From Sphingobacteriia bacterium RIFOXYC2_FULL_35_18 (GTDB lineage Bacteria > Bacteroidota > Bacteroidia > Chitinophagales > Chitinophagaceae): DNA of 64,000 nucleotides. Of this stretch, positions 42,862-52,110 are shown piece by piece. The notes beneath the pieces were generated by a model. The model ran no database searches and was not told where the DNA came from. It saw only the letters and a list, made by a program, of their open reading frames with translations. Within the stretch, counting starts at the first letter, position 1, and every line of letters starts with the position of its first letter. Where the stretch lies: the NCBI GenBank assembly GCA_001829005.1, contig MIAG01000001.1:1083007-1147006 (forward strand), in the 5' to 3' direction. The position numbers and the translations under genes are program-made.

Positions 42862-44847
42862 TTATTCTTCCCCTTCCGGAAACACCCTGCTCAATTTCAT
42901 ATTAGCCACCGGTGCAACAATCAATGGAAACTTCTCAATGGTTACATTGCTCGGGTCTAATCCAAAACCTCTCTCTTCACTTAAGCTGATTTCTTTTAAC
43001 CAGAAATAGAGTTTCATTACAATGCGTTCAAAGAAAGGCAATTCATTGTCTTGACTCAGGTATTTTTCTAAAACGATGAATTGAAAGTCGCCTACAATAT
43101 TGTTTTTTTCTAAGCTTTCATATCGGCTGGTAATATTTACTTCTTTGTTCTTTACCAGCTCCTCTACCACTCTGCGGAACATTAAGTTAATTCTATGTTC
43201 TACCCTAAAGCCCAACCTGAATTCAATTCTAATGATATCGTTAGGTATAATATGTTCTACGTTGTATTCGCAAGTATAAGGATCATCTAATACGTCTACG
43301 TGAACAAACCAATAGATATCAGCTCTTTTTGGTTTTTTATTTAAAATAGAATAAATGATTTTATGCTCAATTTCATTGTGGTTATTGGCACTGGTCATGT
43401 ACACTAAATGGGTGGCATATTTAGGGATGCTTTTATCGTTGCTTAGCTCTTGAATCATTGGAATATAATTCTCTAAGCGTACAAACTCAACGTAACGGTT
43501 TTTGATTTTTCTACTGCGGTACCAAACGTACATGACTGCAAATAATGCACCACCCACTAATAAAGTTACATAACCTCCATGCACAAATTTTTCCATCAAT
43601 GCTATTAAGAATGCAGACTCATAAACTAAGTAGCCAAATAGAAAAATATAAATCCAAATAGATGCCGTTCTTTTGAGTACCAAAAAATTTGAATATAAAA
43701 TGGTCGTACTCAGCATGGTTACAACAATAGCCAAACCATAAGCCGCTTCCATTCTAGAAGACTCTCTAAAGTAGAGTACAATTCCAATACAGCCTACAAA
43801 TAGTAAAAGGTTAATACCAGGAACGAATAGTTGTCCTCTTTCTTCTGAAGGATACCTAACTTTCATTTTAGGCCATAGGTTCAATCGAAGCGCTTCACTA
43901 ATTAAAGTAAATGATCCAGATATCATGGCTTGGCTGGCAATAATGGCAGCAGAAGTAGCTATGATTACCCCAAATATGATAAACCATTGTGGCATTAAAT
44001 CGTAAAAGGCGTTGATGCCGAATTGTGCTTTATTAGCTGCATTTACCATTAAACCTTTGTGGCTGCTTAACAATAAAGCACCCTGCCCAAAATAATTCAA
44101 GAGCAAACATGCTTTTACATAAATCCACGAGAGCCTAATATTTTTTCTACCGCAATGCCCAAGATCAGAATATAGGGCTTCCGCACCAGTTGTACATAAA
44201 AATACAGCCCCTAATAACCAAAACCCATTGGGATATAGTGTTAATAATTTAATGCCATAATAAGGATTCAAGGCTTTGAATACACTTAAATCGTTCCCCA
44301 TATTCCAGATACCTAAAATGGCCAACATGGTGAACCAAATAAACATGATGGGCCCAAATAATTTTCCAATACTGGCAGTACCAAATTGTTGCATAAAAAA
44401 GATGGCAGCTAATATGGCAATTACAATAATTACAATTGTATTAGAAGCTATATTATGCATTGCGGGTAATTCCTTTAACCCTTCTATTGCTGAAGTAACT
44501 GAAATGGGGGGGGTAATGATTCCATCCGCTAAAAGCGCGGCACCTCCAATCATTGCAGGGATGACCAACCATTTTTTTCTTCGCCTCACCAATGCATACA
44601 AAGCAAATGTTCCACCTTCTCCTTTGTTGTCTGCATTTAACACCAATAAAACATACTTAACTGTAGTTTGCAGTGTAATGGTCCATATAATACAAGACAA
44701 TGCCCCAATAATCAATTCTTCCGAAATGACTCTGTTGGTAATGATTGCGTTGAAAACGTAGAGTGGAGATGTTCCAATGTCGCCGTATATAATTCCCAAG
44801 GCAATTAAGAGACCGGCAGCGGAAACTTTGTTGATATTTTTACTCAC
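42862..44847 (-). CDS. kup: KUP-family potassium uptake protein
   Basis: A 661-residue inner-membrane potassium/proton symporter. It starts with a first membrane segment bearing GDIGTSPLYVFNAI, the family signature, and has about twelve helices to residue 430. The C-terminal cytoplasmic region (about 440-655) holds the KUP-type beta domain. Length and order of segments match the family. The divergent spacer to 44961 has -7-like elements on both strands. It maintains turgor and cytosolic potassium. Confidence 0.95.
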   Translation of the reverse strand: MSKNINKVSAAGLLIALGIIYGDIGTSPLYVFNAIITNRVISEELIIGALSCIIWTITLQTTVKYVLLVLNADNKGEGGTFALYALVRRRKKWLVIPAMIGGAALLADGIITPPISVTSAIEGLKELPAMHNIASNTIVIIVIAILAAIFFMQQFGTASIGKLFGPIMFIWFTMLAILGIWNMGNDLSVFKALNPYYGIKLLTLYPNGFWLLGAVFLCTTGAEALYSDLGHCGRKNIRLSWIYVKACLLLNYFGQGALLLSSHKGLMVNAANKAQFGINAFYDLMPQWFIIFGVIIATSAAIIASQAMISGSFTLISEALRLNLWPKMKVRYPSEERGQLFVPGINLLLFVGCIGIVLYFRESSRMEAAYGLAIVVTMLSTTILYSNFLVLKRTASIWIYIFLFGYLVYESAFLIALMEKFVHGGYVTLLVGGALFAVMYVWYRSRKIKNRYVEFVRLENYIPMIQELSNDKSIPKYATHLVYMTSANNHNEIEHKIIYSILNKKPKRADIYWFVHVDVLDDPYTCEYNVEHIIPNDIIRIEFRLGFRVEHRINLMFRRVVEELVKNKEVNITSRYESLEKNNIVGDFQFIVLEKYLSQDNELPFFERIVMKLYFWLKEISLSEERGFGLDPSNVTIEKFPLIVAPVANMKLSRVFPEGEE

Positions 44848-44960
44848 AAAACAGGCTTTGAAGCATTAAAGCAATTAGATCTTTAACAAATGTATGGGTA
44901 AATTGTATAAACTAGATAAACTGTACAAAGCGTACATTTGATAATATAAAGATTGCTTTT
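44848..44960. promoter_or_regulatory. Divergent spacer with two TACATTTG elements
   Basis: Two copies of TACATTTG, a match to the -7 motif TAnnTTTG, lie on opposite strands: 44933-44940 (plus, toward the 44961 gene) and 44887-44894 (minus, toward kup). A convincing -33 TTTG at the right distance is missing for both. The match is suggestive only. Confidence 0.4.
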
Positions 44961-46532
44961 ATGAAAAGGTCATTTCTGCTTGTTTTGTTGGTATTTTTTG
45001 GGGGGATTATAGCTGTTTCGGCGCAGAAAATCGTCTATTCTGAGCCAGACCGAGACGACCCTAGAACCCTCAATTTTGAAGTAGTGGGAAAAATAAGTGG
45101 CAAATACCTGATTTACAAGAATGCTAGAGACGACCATTTCTTTTCTGTTTATGATGCAGAAATGAAACTGAGCAACAAAGTAAAAGTTGATTTTTTACCA
45201 GATAGGGCAAGGGTATTGGGAACCGATTTTATTACTTATCCAGACTTTACTTATTTTATTTATCAATACCAGCTCAAAAACGTCTACTATATCATGGCGG
45301 CCAAAATTGGTGCCGATGGTAAAAAAATGGGAGAAGCTATGCAATTAGATACCACAGCTGGAATGGGTTATACCGCTAATAACCGAATTTATACAGTGGT
45401 AAATAGTGAAGACAAACAAAAAATGGCTGCTTTTAAAGTAAGTACTAGAAATGAAAAAGAGCATGTGGTTACTTCCTGCGTTTTTGATAAAGAATTAAAG
45501 CAATTAGAGAAAGTAAGAATTGCTATTGCCATGCCCGATCGAAACGACTACTTGGGAGAATTTGGTATAGACAACGATGGCAATTTGATTTGTTTGAGAG
45601 AATCCAGTGTGGCTACCAATGAGAGTATTAATAAAGTAAGCTTGGTGATTAAACCATTAGGCAGCATTAATCCCACCATTAGTGAAATAAAAGTAAAAGC
45701 TATTTTTTTAGATGATACCCGAATTAAAATTGATAACCTCAATAAGAAAATTTTAATCACTTCTTTTTTTAGTAAACAGAAGCGGGGTAATATAGATGGA
45801 CTGTATTATTCCTTATGGGATAAGCAAACCAATACCGAAACACTCAATGCTGTAACGGTTTTTTCAGAAGAATTCAGGGCCGATGTAAAAGGGGAGGGCT
45901 CCTTAAAAACAGCTTTCAATGATTTTTATTTGAAAAACTTAATATTAAGAAGAGATGGCGGATTTATGATGATTGCTGAGTCTGCTTATATGAGCTCAAG
46001 GGGCAATACATTTAACCGTTGGGATATGATGAATCGTTCTCCTTTTTTCAATCCTTATTTAGGTAGTGGATTGGGCTTTGGATTAGGTGGGTATTACCCT
46101 TATGGTTCTGGCTTAAACGCCTATCCATGGGGCTCACCCTGGGGAATGAATAATATGGGTCCCAATAGTGTAACTCGCTATTTCTCGGATAATGTCGCCA
46201 TTATTTCTTTTGAGCCCAATGGTAAAATGGAATGGAGTAATATTATACGAAAAACACAATACGACGACAATACCGATAACTATATTGGATATGGAATTAT
46301 TAATTCAGGGGATCAAATCAGGTTCATGTTTAATATTCAAGACAAGCGGAGCAATATTTTAACCGATCAATCTCTTTCTCCTCAAGGACAAATTGATAGA
46401 AACCCTACCATCAAAAATTTGGAAAGAGGATATGATTTTATGCCGAGACATTCCAAACAAACTGGGTCTCGTCAGGCAATTGTACCTTGCATGTACAGGG
46501 GCTATACTTGTTTTGCCAAAATAGATTATTAA
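44961..46532 (+). CDS. Secreted protein of unknown function with a Gly/Tyr-rich segment
   Basis: A 523-residue protein with a Sec signal peptide ending near IAVSAQK. The mature part is beta-rich. A low-complexity stretch around residues 367-395 reads FNPYLGSGLGFGLGG and then repeats of Gly, Tyr and Trp. No domain is recognised. It looks periplasmic or surface-located. It is preceded by a -7-like TACATTTG and overlaps no gene. The DUF6427 gene follows within 11 bases. Confidence 0.75.
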   Translation: MKRSFLLVLLVFFGGIIAVSAQKIVYSEPDRDDPRTLNFEVVGKISGKYLIYKNARDDHFFSVYDAEMKLSNKVKVDFLPDRARVLGTDFITYPDFTYFIYQYQLKNVYYIMAAKIGADGKKMGEAMQLDTTAGMGYTANNRIYTVVNSEDKQKMAAFKVSTRNEKEHVVTSCVFDKELKQLEKVRIAIAMPDRNDYLGEFGIDNDGNLICLRESSVATNESINKVSLVIKPLGSINPTISEIKVKAIFLDDTRIKIDNLNKKILITSFFSKQKRGNIDGLYYSLWDKQTNTETLNAVTVFSEEFRADVKGEGSLKTAFNDFYLKNLILRRDGGFMMIAESAYMSSRGNTFNRWDMMNRSPFFNPYLGSGLGFGLGGYYPYGSGLNAYPWGSPWGMNNMGPNSVTRYFSDNVAIISFEPNGKMEWSNIIRKTQYDDNTDNYIGYGIINSGDQIRFMFNIQDKRSNILTDQSLSPQGQIDRNPTIKNLERGYDFMPRHSKQTGSRQAIVPCMYRGYTCFAKIDY

Positions 46533-46543
46533 TTTGCAGTACT

Positions 46544-47527
46544 GTGGTATTTTTATTTAGAGATAAATCAATTGTAAATATTGTTTTTTTAGTGCTGCTT
46601 GGACTGTTGGTTCATCTGCACGGTTTTACTGTTCCTATAATGCTTGTTGCAAATAATCAAGATGGGTGGTTTGCCTATTTGTTGAATCAATATGCAAAAG
46701 GGGTCATTGAGTCGGTTGGTTTTTTTCTCTATATATCGGTAATATTATTACAGGCTATTCGACTTAATTTTTTGTTGGCAGAACAAAAAATGTTTCCCAA
46801 TGCTGGTTACACGGTTGCCATGAGTTATATATTACTCACAGGATTATTACCTCAATGGGCAGCTATTAGCCCTGCCTTGATGGCTAATTTTTTGTTGATT
46901 TGGATTTATATAAAATTAACTCGACTGTATAACCACCCAGCCCCTAAAACTTTATTATTCAATATTGGGCTACTGGTTAGTCTTACTATTTTATGCTATC
47001 ACCCTACCGCAATTCTGATTGTTGTGGTGCTCTTTGCACTAGGTATTATGCGGCCTTTTAAGTTACAAGAGTGGTTTACCCTATTGATGGGTATAGCATT
47101 ACCTTTTTATTTTTTAGCATCTTGGCTATACTTAAATGATGATTTAGCCTCAATTAGTCAATTTTTGCCCAAAATGGTATTGGAACTTCCAGTACAAAAA
47201 TTAAGTCACCAAGAAATGGCCGGTTTGTCTGCCTTAGTATTGCTTTTACTGGCAGGTTTTTTTAATTGGCAACAGTTTAATAGCAGATTGGTCATTCAGA
47301 TGCGTAAAAACTGGTCAGCTTTATTGGTTATGAGTTTTATTTTAACAGCAGCCCCCTTTGTTTTTGCTCATGCAGGCTTAAACGCAGCAATTTTGTGTTT
47401 GGTTCCGTTCACTGCCTTTGTTTCGGCGTCTTTCTCTCACCCTAAACGATTGTTGTTCCCAAATTTTCTCTTTTTTGTACTTATTGGGGTGATTATGTAT
47501 AATAATTGGTATTTGGTCAAATTTTAG
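46544..47527 (+). CDS. DUF6427-like integral membrane protein
   Basis: About 327 residues from the GTG at 46544. A longer frame starts with an ATG at 46487 inside the previous gene, but the first residues there are unlike a membrane start, and the GTG version places FLFRDKSIVNIVFLVLLG at the N-terminus. The protein has about ten hydrophobic segments and no conserved catalytic residues. I assign it to the DUF6427 family by that opening and topology. It sits between the secreted protein and purQ; function is unknown. Confidence 0.72.
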   Translation: MVFLFRDKSIVNIVFLVLLGLLVHLHGFTVPIMLVANNQDGWFAYLLNQYAKGVIESVGFFLYISVILLQAIRLNFLLAEQKMFPNAGYTVAMSYILLTGLLPQWAAISPALMANFLLIWIYIKLTRLYNHPAPKTLLFNIGLLVSLTILCYHPTAILIVVVLFALGIMRPFKLQEWFTLLMGIALPFYFLASWLYLNDDLASISQFLPKMVLELPVQKLSHQEMAGLSALVLLLLAGFFNWQQFNSRLVIQMRKNWSALLVMSFILTAAPFVFAHAGLNAAILCLVPFTAFVSASFSHPKRLLFPNFLFFVLIGVIMYNNWYLVKF

Positions 47528-47577
47528 GCATTCTTTCTCTTTCTGGATTGTACCTTTGTAGCTTAAATTACAAACAC

Positions 47578-48237
47578 ATGAAGTTAGGTGTGGTCGTTTT
47601 CCCAGGTTCCAACTGCGACAGAGATATGCAAGATGCTTTGCAGCAAGATTTGAATAAAGAAGTAATTATGCTTTGGCATAAAGACAAAGATTTGTCTGCT
47701 TTTTCAACCGATGATTGTATTGTACTGCCAGGTGGTTTCTCTTATGGGGATTATTTACGTTGTGGTGCTATTGCTCGCTTTAGTCCAATGATGCAGTCTG
47801 TGATAGAATTTGCTAATAGGGGCGGAAAAGTATTAGGGGTATGTAATGGTTTTCAAATTCTATGCGAAAGTGGATTATTGCCAGGTGTTTTATTGCAAAA
47901 TGCCAACCAACAATTCATTTGTAAAAATGTGTTTATTACCAACCCTGCTACTGGGGCTTTAAAAATACCTATTGCACATGGCGAAGGAAGATTCCACGCC
48001 GATGAAGCAACTTTAAATGAATTGGAAAAAAATGACCAAGTCTTGTTTAGGTATTCAGACGAAATGGGAAATATTGTAGACCACGCAAACCCCAATGGCG
48101 CTGCAAGAAATATTGCTGGTATCAGAAACAAGCAAAACAATGTGTTTGGTATGATGCCCCATCCTGAAAGAGCAACAAATAATGCTTTACAAAACTTAGA
48201 TGGATTAAAAGTGTTTAAGTTGTTATCTATCCAATAA
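47578..48237 (+). CDS. purQ: Phosphoribosylformylglycinamidine synthase, glutaminase subunit
   Basis: A 219-residue class I glutamine amidotransferase for the fourth step of purine synthesis. ATG 47578 is chosen because it begins with the family opening MKLGVVVFPGSNCDRDMQ; a longer frame from 47506 would add a non-conserved leader. The nucleophile Cys lies in GVCNGFQIL, and the His and Glu in HPERATN. A TACCTTTG resembling the -7 element lies at 47551-47558. A free-standing purQ implies a separate purL and purS elsewhere. It lies 50 bases behind the DUF6427 gene and 9 bases before the DsbD-alpha gene. Confidence 0.96.
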   Translation: MKLGVVVFPGSNCDRDMQDALQQDLNKEVIMLWHKDKDLSAFSTDDCIVLPGGFSYGDYLRCGAIARFSPMMQSVIEFANRGGKVLGVCNGFQILCESGLLPGVLLQNANQQFICKNVFITNPATGALKIPIAHGEGRFHADEATLNELEKNDQVLFRYSDEMGNIVDHANPNGAARNIAGIRNKQNNVFGMMPHPERATNNALQNLDGLKVFKLLSIQ

Positions 48238-48246
48238 AATATTATT

Positions 48247-48699
48247 ATGAAAAAAATATTCTTATTAATCCTTAGTTTGGGTTTTTTGCAATTGGGTTTT
48301 GCTCAAATAAAAGACCCTGTTGCTTGGACATTTGAGGCGAAGAAAAAAACAGCGGATTCATTTGAAATAACCATTACTGCCAATGTTCCTAAACCATGGC
48401 ATATGTATTCTCAGAACATGCCTTCTGGAGGCCCTATACCTACTAAAGTTGTTTTTAACACCAATCCATTGGTTAAAAAAATTGGCAACACTAAAGAAAC
48501 GGGAAAGCTTGAAAAAATCAACGACAAGATTTTTGGAATGGAAGTGCTGTTTTTTAGTGGTAAAGTAGTGTATACTCAAATAGTGAAAGTAAAACCTGGA
48601 ATTAAAACCAATATTGCAGGTTATGTAAACTACATGGTATGTGATGATGAACAGTGTTTACCTCCAACAAAAAAACAATTTGATATTAAGTTATTGTAG
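48247..48699 (+). CDS. Free-standing DsbD N-terminal (alpha) domain protein
   Basis: A 150-residue periplasmic protein with signal peptide (MKKIFLLILSLGFLQLGFAQ) and an Ig-like fold as in the DsbD alpha domain. It keeps the redox Cys pair in MVCDDEQCLPPT near residue 133-138, the hallmark of the domain that receives electrons from the DsbD membrane core. DsbD follows one base later. This DsbD has its own alpha-like N-terminus without the Cys pair, so this protein probably serves as its working partner. Confidence 0.82.
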   Translation: MKKIFLLILSLGFLQLGFAQIKDPVAWTFEAKKKTADSFEITITANVPKPWHMYSQNMPSGGPIPTKVVFNTNPLVKKIGNTKETGKLEKINDKIFGMEVLFFSGKVVYTQIVKVKPGIKTNIAGYVNYMVCDDEQCLPPTKKQFDIKLL

Positions 48700-48700
48700 T

Positions 48701-50650
48701 ATGAAAAAAATATTATCACTGCTGGTAATTGTATTGCTGGCACAAACTATAATTGCACAGGACAAATCACCTGTGCAATTTGTTTTTTCAACCCAACGAA
48801 CCAGTGATAGTCTGGTACAATTAATTATTAGTGCCAAATTAGAAAAGGGCTTCCAATTGTTTGGTGTAAAAAAACAATCTGTTGAAGATGAGTTTATCTC
48901 TAGTTTGCAATTAGACAATTCAACTTCAAATGATTCAATTAGTGAAGAAGGTAAGTTATTGCAAATTCCTTCTGTGGATGCTACTTCCCCAGCTATTCGA
49001 GTTTATGAAGACAGTGTAAGCTTTAGATATTTTTTTAAAGTAAATGCTTCTGATAGCGCTATTTTAAAAGGAAGTTTCAATTGGTTGGGTAAACTTGAAG
49101 ACGCATTTCCGAGTGGTAGCGAATCATTTGCAGTAGAAGTTTTGCCAACCAGTAATGATGTGGTAGAAGATAATTCAGATATTGCCAATCAAACCTTATG
49201 GCAAATATTCTTATTGACTTTTTTAACTGGATTATTGGCGGTAATAACGCCTTGTGTATTTCCACTAATTCCTGTAACGGTAAGTTTCTTTTTAAAAAGA
49301 AGTAAAACAAGGGCAGCAGGAATCAAAAATGCATTGTGGTATTCTTTATCAATTATTGGTATCTATACCATTCCAACTATTTTACTGGTACTCATTTTTG
49401 GAGACGATATACTCTATCAAATTTCTACCAGTGCAATTTCTAATTTATTATTTTTCGCCATCTTCTTGGTCTTTGCCATTTCATTTTTTGGGGCATTCGA
49501 ATTGCAATTGCCCAATAGTTGGGCTAATAAAGCAGATCAAAAAGCGGGTAAGGGTGGATTAGGCGGTATCTTTTTCATGGCACTAACACTGGTAATTGTT
49601 TCCTTCTCCTGCACAGGTCCTATTGTAGGAACTTTACTAGGACAAACAAGTACCGGTGGGGTAAGCACTGCGCCTATTATTGGCATGTTGGGTTTTGGAG
49701 TAGGATTGGCATTGCCTTTTTCGTTATTTGCGTTTTTCCCTTCTATGCTGCAATCATTACCAAAGAGTGGTGGTTGGTTGAATTCAGTGAAAGTGAGTTT
49801 TGGATTTATAGAATTGGCTTTGGCTTTGAAGTTCTTATCTAATGTAGATTTAATTTATCATTGGCGTTTACTAGACCGAGATGTCTTCTTGGTTTTATGG
49901 ATAGTGATATTTGTTTTATTGGGAATTTATTTGTTGGGCAAACTGAAATTTTCGCACGATAGTGAGTTACCTTATGTGTCAGTTCCAAGATTGTTTTTTG
50001 CCATTACATCTTTCTCTTTTGCCTTGTATATTTTGCCAGGATTATGGGGAGCACCACTAAGGCATTTAAGTGGTTTTATTCCTCCCGATGGAACCCAAGA
50101 ATTTAATTTAGATGCTTTAAAGTATCAGTTAAATAGTGGAACCAAAGAGTCTACTACCACACTTAATTTAGCTCAGCCTCCTCAACGCTTAGCAGATAAA
50201 TTACATGTTCCATATGGGTTGGTTGCCTATTTTACTTTAGAAGAAGGAATGGCAGCTGCAAAGGCTTTGAATAAGCCCATTATGTTAGATTTTACAGGAC
50301 ATAGTTGTGCCAACTGTCGTAAAATGGAAAAAGAAGTTTGGAAGGATCCAGCAGTATTGCAGCGGATGAAAGAGAATTTCGTGTTGGTAAGTCTTTATGT
50401 AGATGAATCTACCGATTTGCCTATTAAAGAACAGTACATTAAAAAGGATGGAGATAAAGTGATTACAGAAGGGGATAAAAACCTAGACTATGAAATTACT
50501 CAGTTCGGGTTTAATGCGCAACCATTGTATATGTTCTTAGATTTAAACGGGAAACCATTAAGTAGTATTAAATATGGATACGATCCTGATATTGCTAAAT
50601 TTATCGCTCATTTAGATGCAGCCAAAGCCGCATTTGATAAAAGTAAATAA
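48701..50650 (+). CDS. dsbD: Thiol:disulfide interchange protein DsbD
   Basis: About 649 residues from the ATG at 48701, chosen for its clean signal peptide (MKKILSLLVIVLLAQTIIAQ). The alpha-like N-terminal domain ends near residue 150 and lacks Cys. Eight membrane segments follow, with the redox Cys in TPCVFPLIPV and SFSCTGPIVG. The C-terminal thioredoxin-like domain (about 520-640) has GHSCANCRKME as its CxxC. The protein moves electrons from cytoplasmic thioredoxin into the periplasm, for cytochrome c maturation and isomerisation. It follows its alpha-domain partner and ends at a terminator at 50674. Confidence 0.93.
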   Translation: MKKILSLLVIVLLAQTIIAQDKSPVQFVFSTQRTSDSLVQLIISAKLEKGFQLFGVKKQSVEDEFISSLQLDNSTSNDSISEEGKLLQIPSVDATSPAIRVYEDSVSFRYFFKVNASDSAILKGSFNWLGKLEDAFPSGSESFAVEVLPTSNDVVEDNSDIANQTLWQIFLLTFLTGLLAVITPCVFPLIPVTVSFFLKRSKTRAAGIKNALWYSLSIIGIYTIPTILLVLIFGDDILYQISTSAISNLLFFAIFLVFAISFFGAFELQLPNSWANKADQKAGKGGLGGIFFMALTLVIVSFSCTGPIVGTLLGQTSTGGVSTAPIIGMLGFGVGLALPFSLFAFFPSMLQSLPKSGGWLNSVKVSFGFIELALALKFLSNVDLIYHWRLLDRDVFLVLWIVIFVLLGIYLLGKLKFSHDSELPYVSVPRLFFAITSFSFALYILPGLWGAPLRHLSGFIPPDGTQEFNLDALKYQLNSGTKESTTTLNLAQPPQRLADKLHVPYGLVAYFTLEEGMAAAKALNKPIMLDFTGHSCANCRKMEKEVWKDPAVLQRMKENFVLVSLYVDESTDLPIKEQYIKKDGDKVITEGDKNLDYEITQFGFNAQPLYMFLDLNGKPLSSIKYGYDPDIAKFIAHLDAAKAAFDKSK

Positions 50651-50673
50651 GTAAGCATATTGATTCTTTTTTA

Positions 50674-50706
50674 ATCCCGGTTACTTCAGGTAGCCGGGAT
50701 TTTTTA
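50674..50706 (+). terminator. Rho-independent terminator after dsbD
   Basis: An 11-base-pair hairpin (ATCCCGGTTAC against GTAGCCGGGAT, one T-G wobble) encloses TTCAG and is followed by a run of T. It closes the purQ-dsbD transcript 23 bases after the stop. Confidence 0.88.
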
Positions 50707-50777
50707 TTTATTAAACTTTTCATTAAACCATTGAATGAAATCGTAGTCTATAGCAATCATTAACTAAAATCATACTG

Positions 50778-51530
50778 ATGCGTAAAGTCTTATTTTTATT
50801 GGCCATACCCTTGTTCATGTCTTTTTCTTGTAAAAAGTCTAGTGAAAGCACAACAACCACAACAGGCACAGCTGCGGTTCCAGCTATTTATCAAAAAATA
50901 TACGGAGCATCTAGTATTACATCTGATGGTACGTTTATCACCATCAAAACAACGGGCGCCCCCGATCATAAAAGCCCTTATTATGCTGTAGGCAATGCTT
51001 TGTATGAAAACTTTGCGGGTACTACTTTTGGAGGAGTTTCTTTTAGTAAGAACCCCAACTCAATTTCTGCCTTAAATTATACATTTAAAATTCCCTTGAA
51101 TCCTCAAGTAGCCAGCAACCATGCAGCAACTCCACTAGGTGCTATTGGTGTTGCTTTAAACGGCGTTCCATTCTACAATCAATATGCAGGGCCTAATACT
51201 CCTTTAACCAATGAAATTATGAGCTTTGATCAATATTGGGGACATCCTGCACCAGGAGGTAGATACCATTACCATGTGGAACCCTTGTATTTAACAACAG
51301 TTAAAGCGAGTAAATCAGCATTAATGGGCTTTTTACTGGATGGATTTCCGGTGTATGGTCCAGAAGAAAATGGGGCGTTGGTAACCAATGCTATGTTAGA
51401 TGCATATCATGGGCATACGCATGCAACAGCTGATTATCCCAATGGAATTTATCATTATCATATTAATGCAACAGATCCTTATATAAACGGAAGCGGCTTT
51501 TATGGCACAGCAGGTACAGTTACTCAGTAG
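50778..51530 (+). CDS. YHYH-domain lipoprotein
   Basis: A 250-residue lipoprotein (signal MRKVLFLLAIPLFMSFSC, lipidated Cys18), followed by a Ser/Thr linker. The YHYH domain is seen in two signatures: GGRYHYHVEPLYL near 160 and GHTHATADYPNGIYHYHIN near 212-230, with GFLLDGFPVYGPEE between. The domain is of unknown function, rich in His suitable for metal binding. It overlaps the next gene by 29 bases and is close to SCO1, which suggests copper handling. Confidence 0.88.
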   Translation: MRKVLFLLAIPLFMSFSCKKSSESTTTTTGTAAVPAIYQKIYGASSITSDGTFITIKTTGAPDHKSPYYAVGNALYENFAGTTFGGVSFSKNPNSISALNYTFKIPLNPQVASNHAATPLGAIGVALNGVPFYNQYAGPNTPLTNEIMSFDQYWGHPAPGGRYHYHVEPLYLTTVKASKSALMGFLLDGFPVYGPEENGALVTNAMLDAYHGHTHATADYPNGIYHYHINATDPYINGSGFYGTAGTVTQ

Positions 51531-52110
51531 GTTATGGTTCTTATTAATTGGCTTTATAGCTTGTAACGCAATAGAGCCTACTAAGCCAATATTAAACAAT
51601 GCGGTTGTGCCGAATCAATGGGTGCATGATATGGATAGTGAACTCAATAATCGGAATGGGGTTATCTATTATCAGTCAAGTCCGTATTCGGGAAAATTAT
51701 ATGGATTGTATACCAATCAACGAGATACTGCTTTTGTGCGAAGTTATTTAATGGGCTTAGAAGAAGGAGAATGGAAAAGCTATTACGAAAATGGTCAAAT
51801 AAAAGAGCTTCGATTTTTCAGCAATGGTAAAAAGACGGGAAAATATTCGGTATGGTGGCCCAATGGGAAGCCCTTTATGGAGTATCAATTTGAAAATGAT
51901 GAATACCAAGGCATATGCAAAGAGTGGAATGAAAAAGGATTGTTGGTAAAGCAAATGAATTACCAGCAAGGGCATGAACTTGGGTCACAAAAATGGTGGT
52001 ATGATAATGGGAAAATTAAAGCGAATTATATCATACAAAATGGCAGAAGGTTCGGATTATTAGGAACAAAAAATTGTATTAATGTTACAGACAGCATTTT
52101 TAAAAATTAG
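51502..52110 (+). CDS. MORN-repeat (YwqK-like) lipoprotein
   Basis: A 202-residue protein with a short signal and lipobox-like GFIAC (Cys near residue 21). It contains four MORN-2-type repeats in about residues 88-180 (GEWKSYYENGQIKEL, GKYSVWWPNGKPFMEYQF, then similar). MORN repeats bind membranes or other proteins. Some databases label such proteins as YwqK antitoxins, but no toxin partner is seen here. The start lies 29 bases inside the preceding YHYH gene. The C-terminus (LLGTKNCINVTDSIF) precedes the SCO1 gene by an overlap of 29 bases. Confidence 0.8.
   Translation: MAQQVQLLSRLWFLLIGFIACNAIEPTKPILNNAVVPNQWVHDMDSELNNRNGVIYYQSSPYSGKLYGLYTNQRDTAFVRSYLMGLEEGEWKSYYENGQIKELRFFSNGKKTGKYSVWWPNGKPFMEYQFENDEYQGICKEWNEKGLLVKQMNYQQGHELGSQKWWYDNGKIKANYIIQNGRRFGLLGTKNCINVTDSIFKN

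Noticed and set aside
46487..46543. Upstream ATG for the DUF6427 gene
   Set aside because: It would overlap the preceding gene by 46 bases and adds Cys-rich residues unlike the family; GTG 46544 fits better.
47506..47577. N-terminal extension of purQ
   Set aside because: The added residues are not conserved in the family, and a -7-like element falls inside; ATG 47578 gives the standard start.
51502..52110. Antitoxin of a toxin-antitoxin pair
   Set aside because: The YwqK label in databases suggests it, but no toxin-like gene adjoins; the protein is a predicted lipoprotein with MORN repeats next to SCO1.
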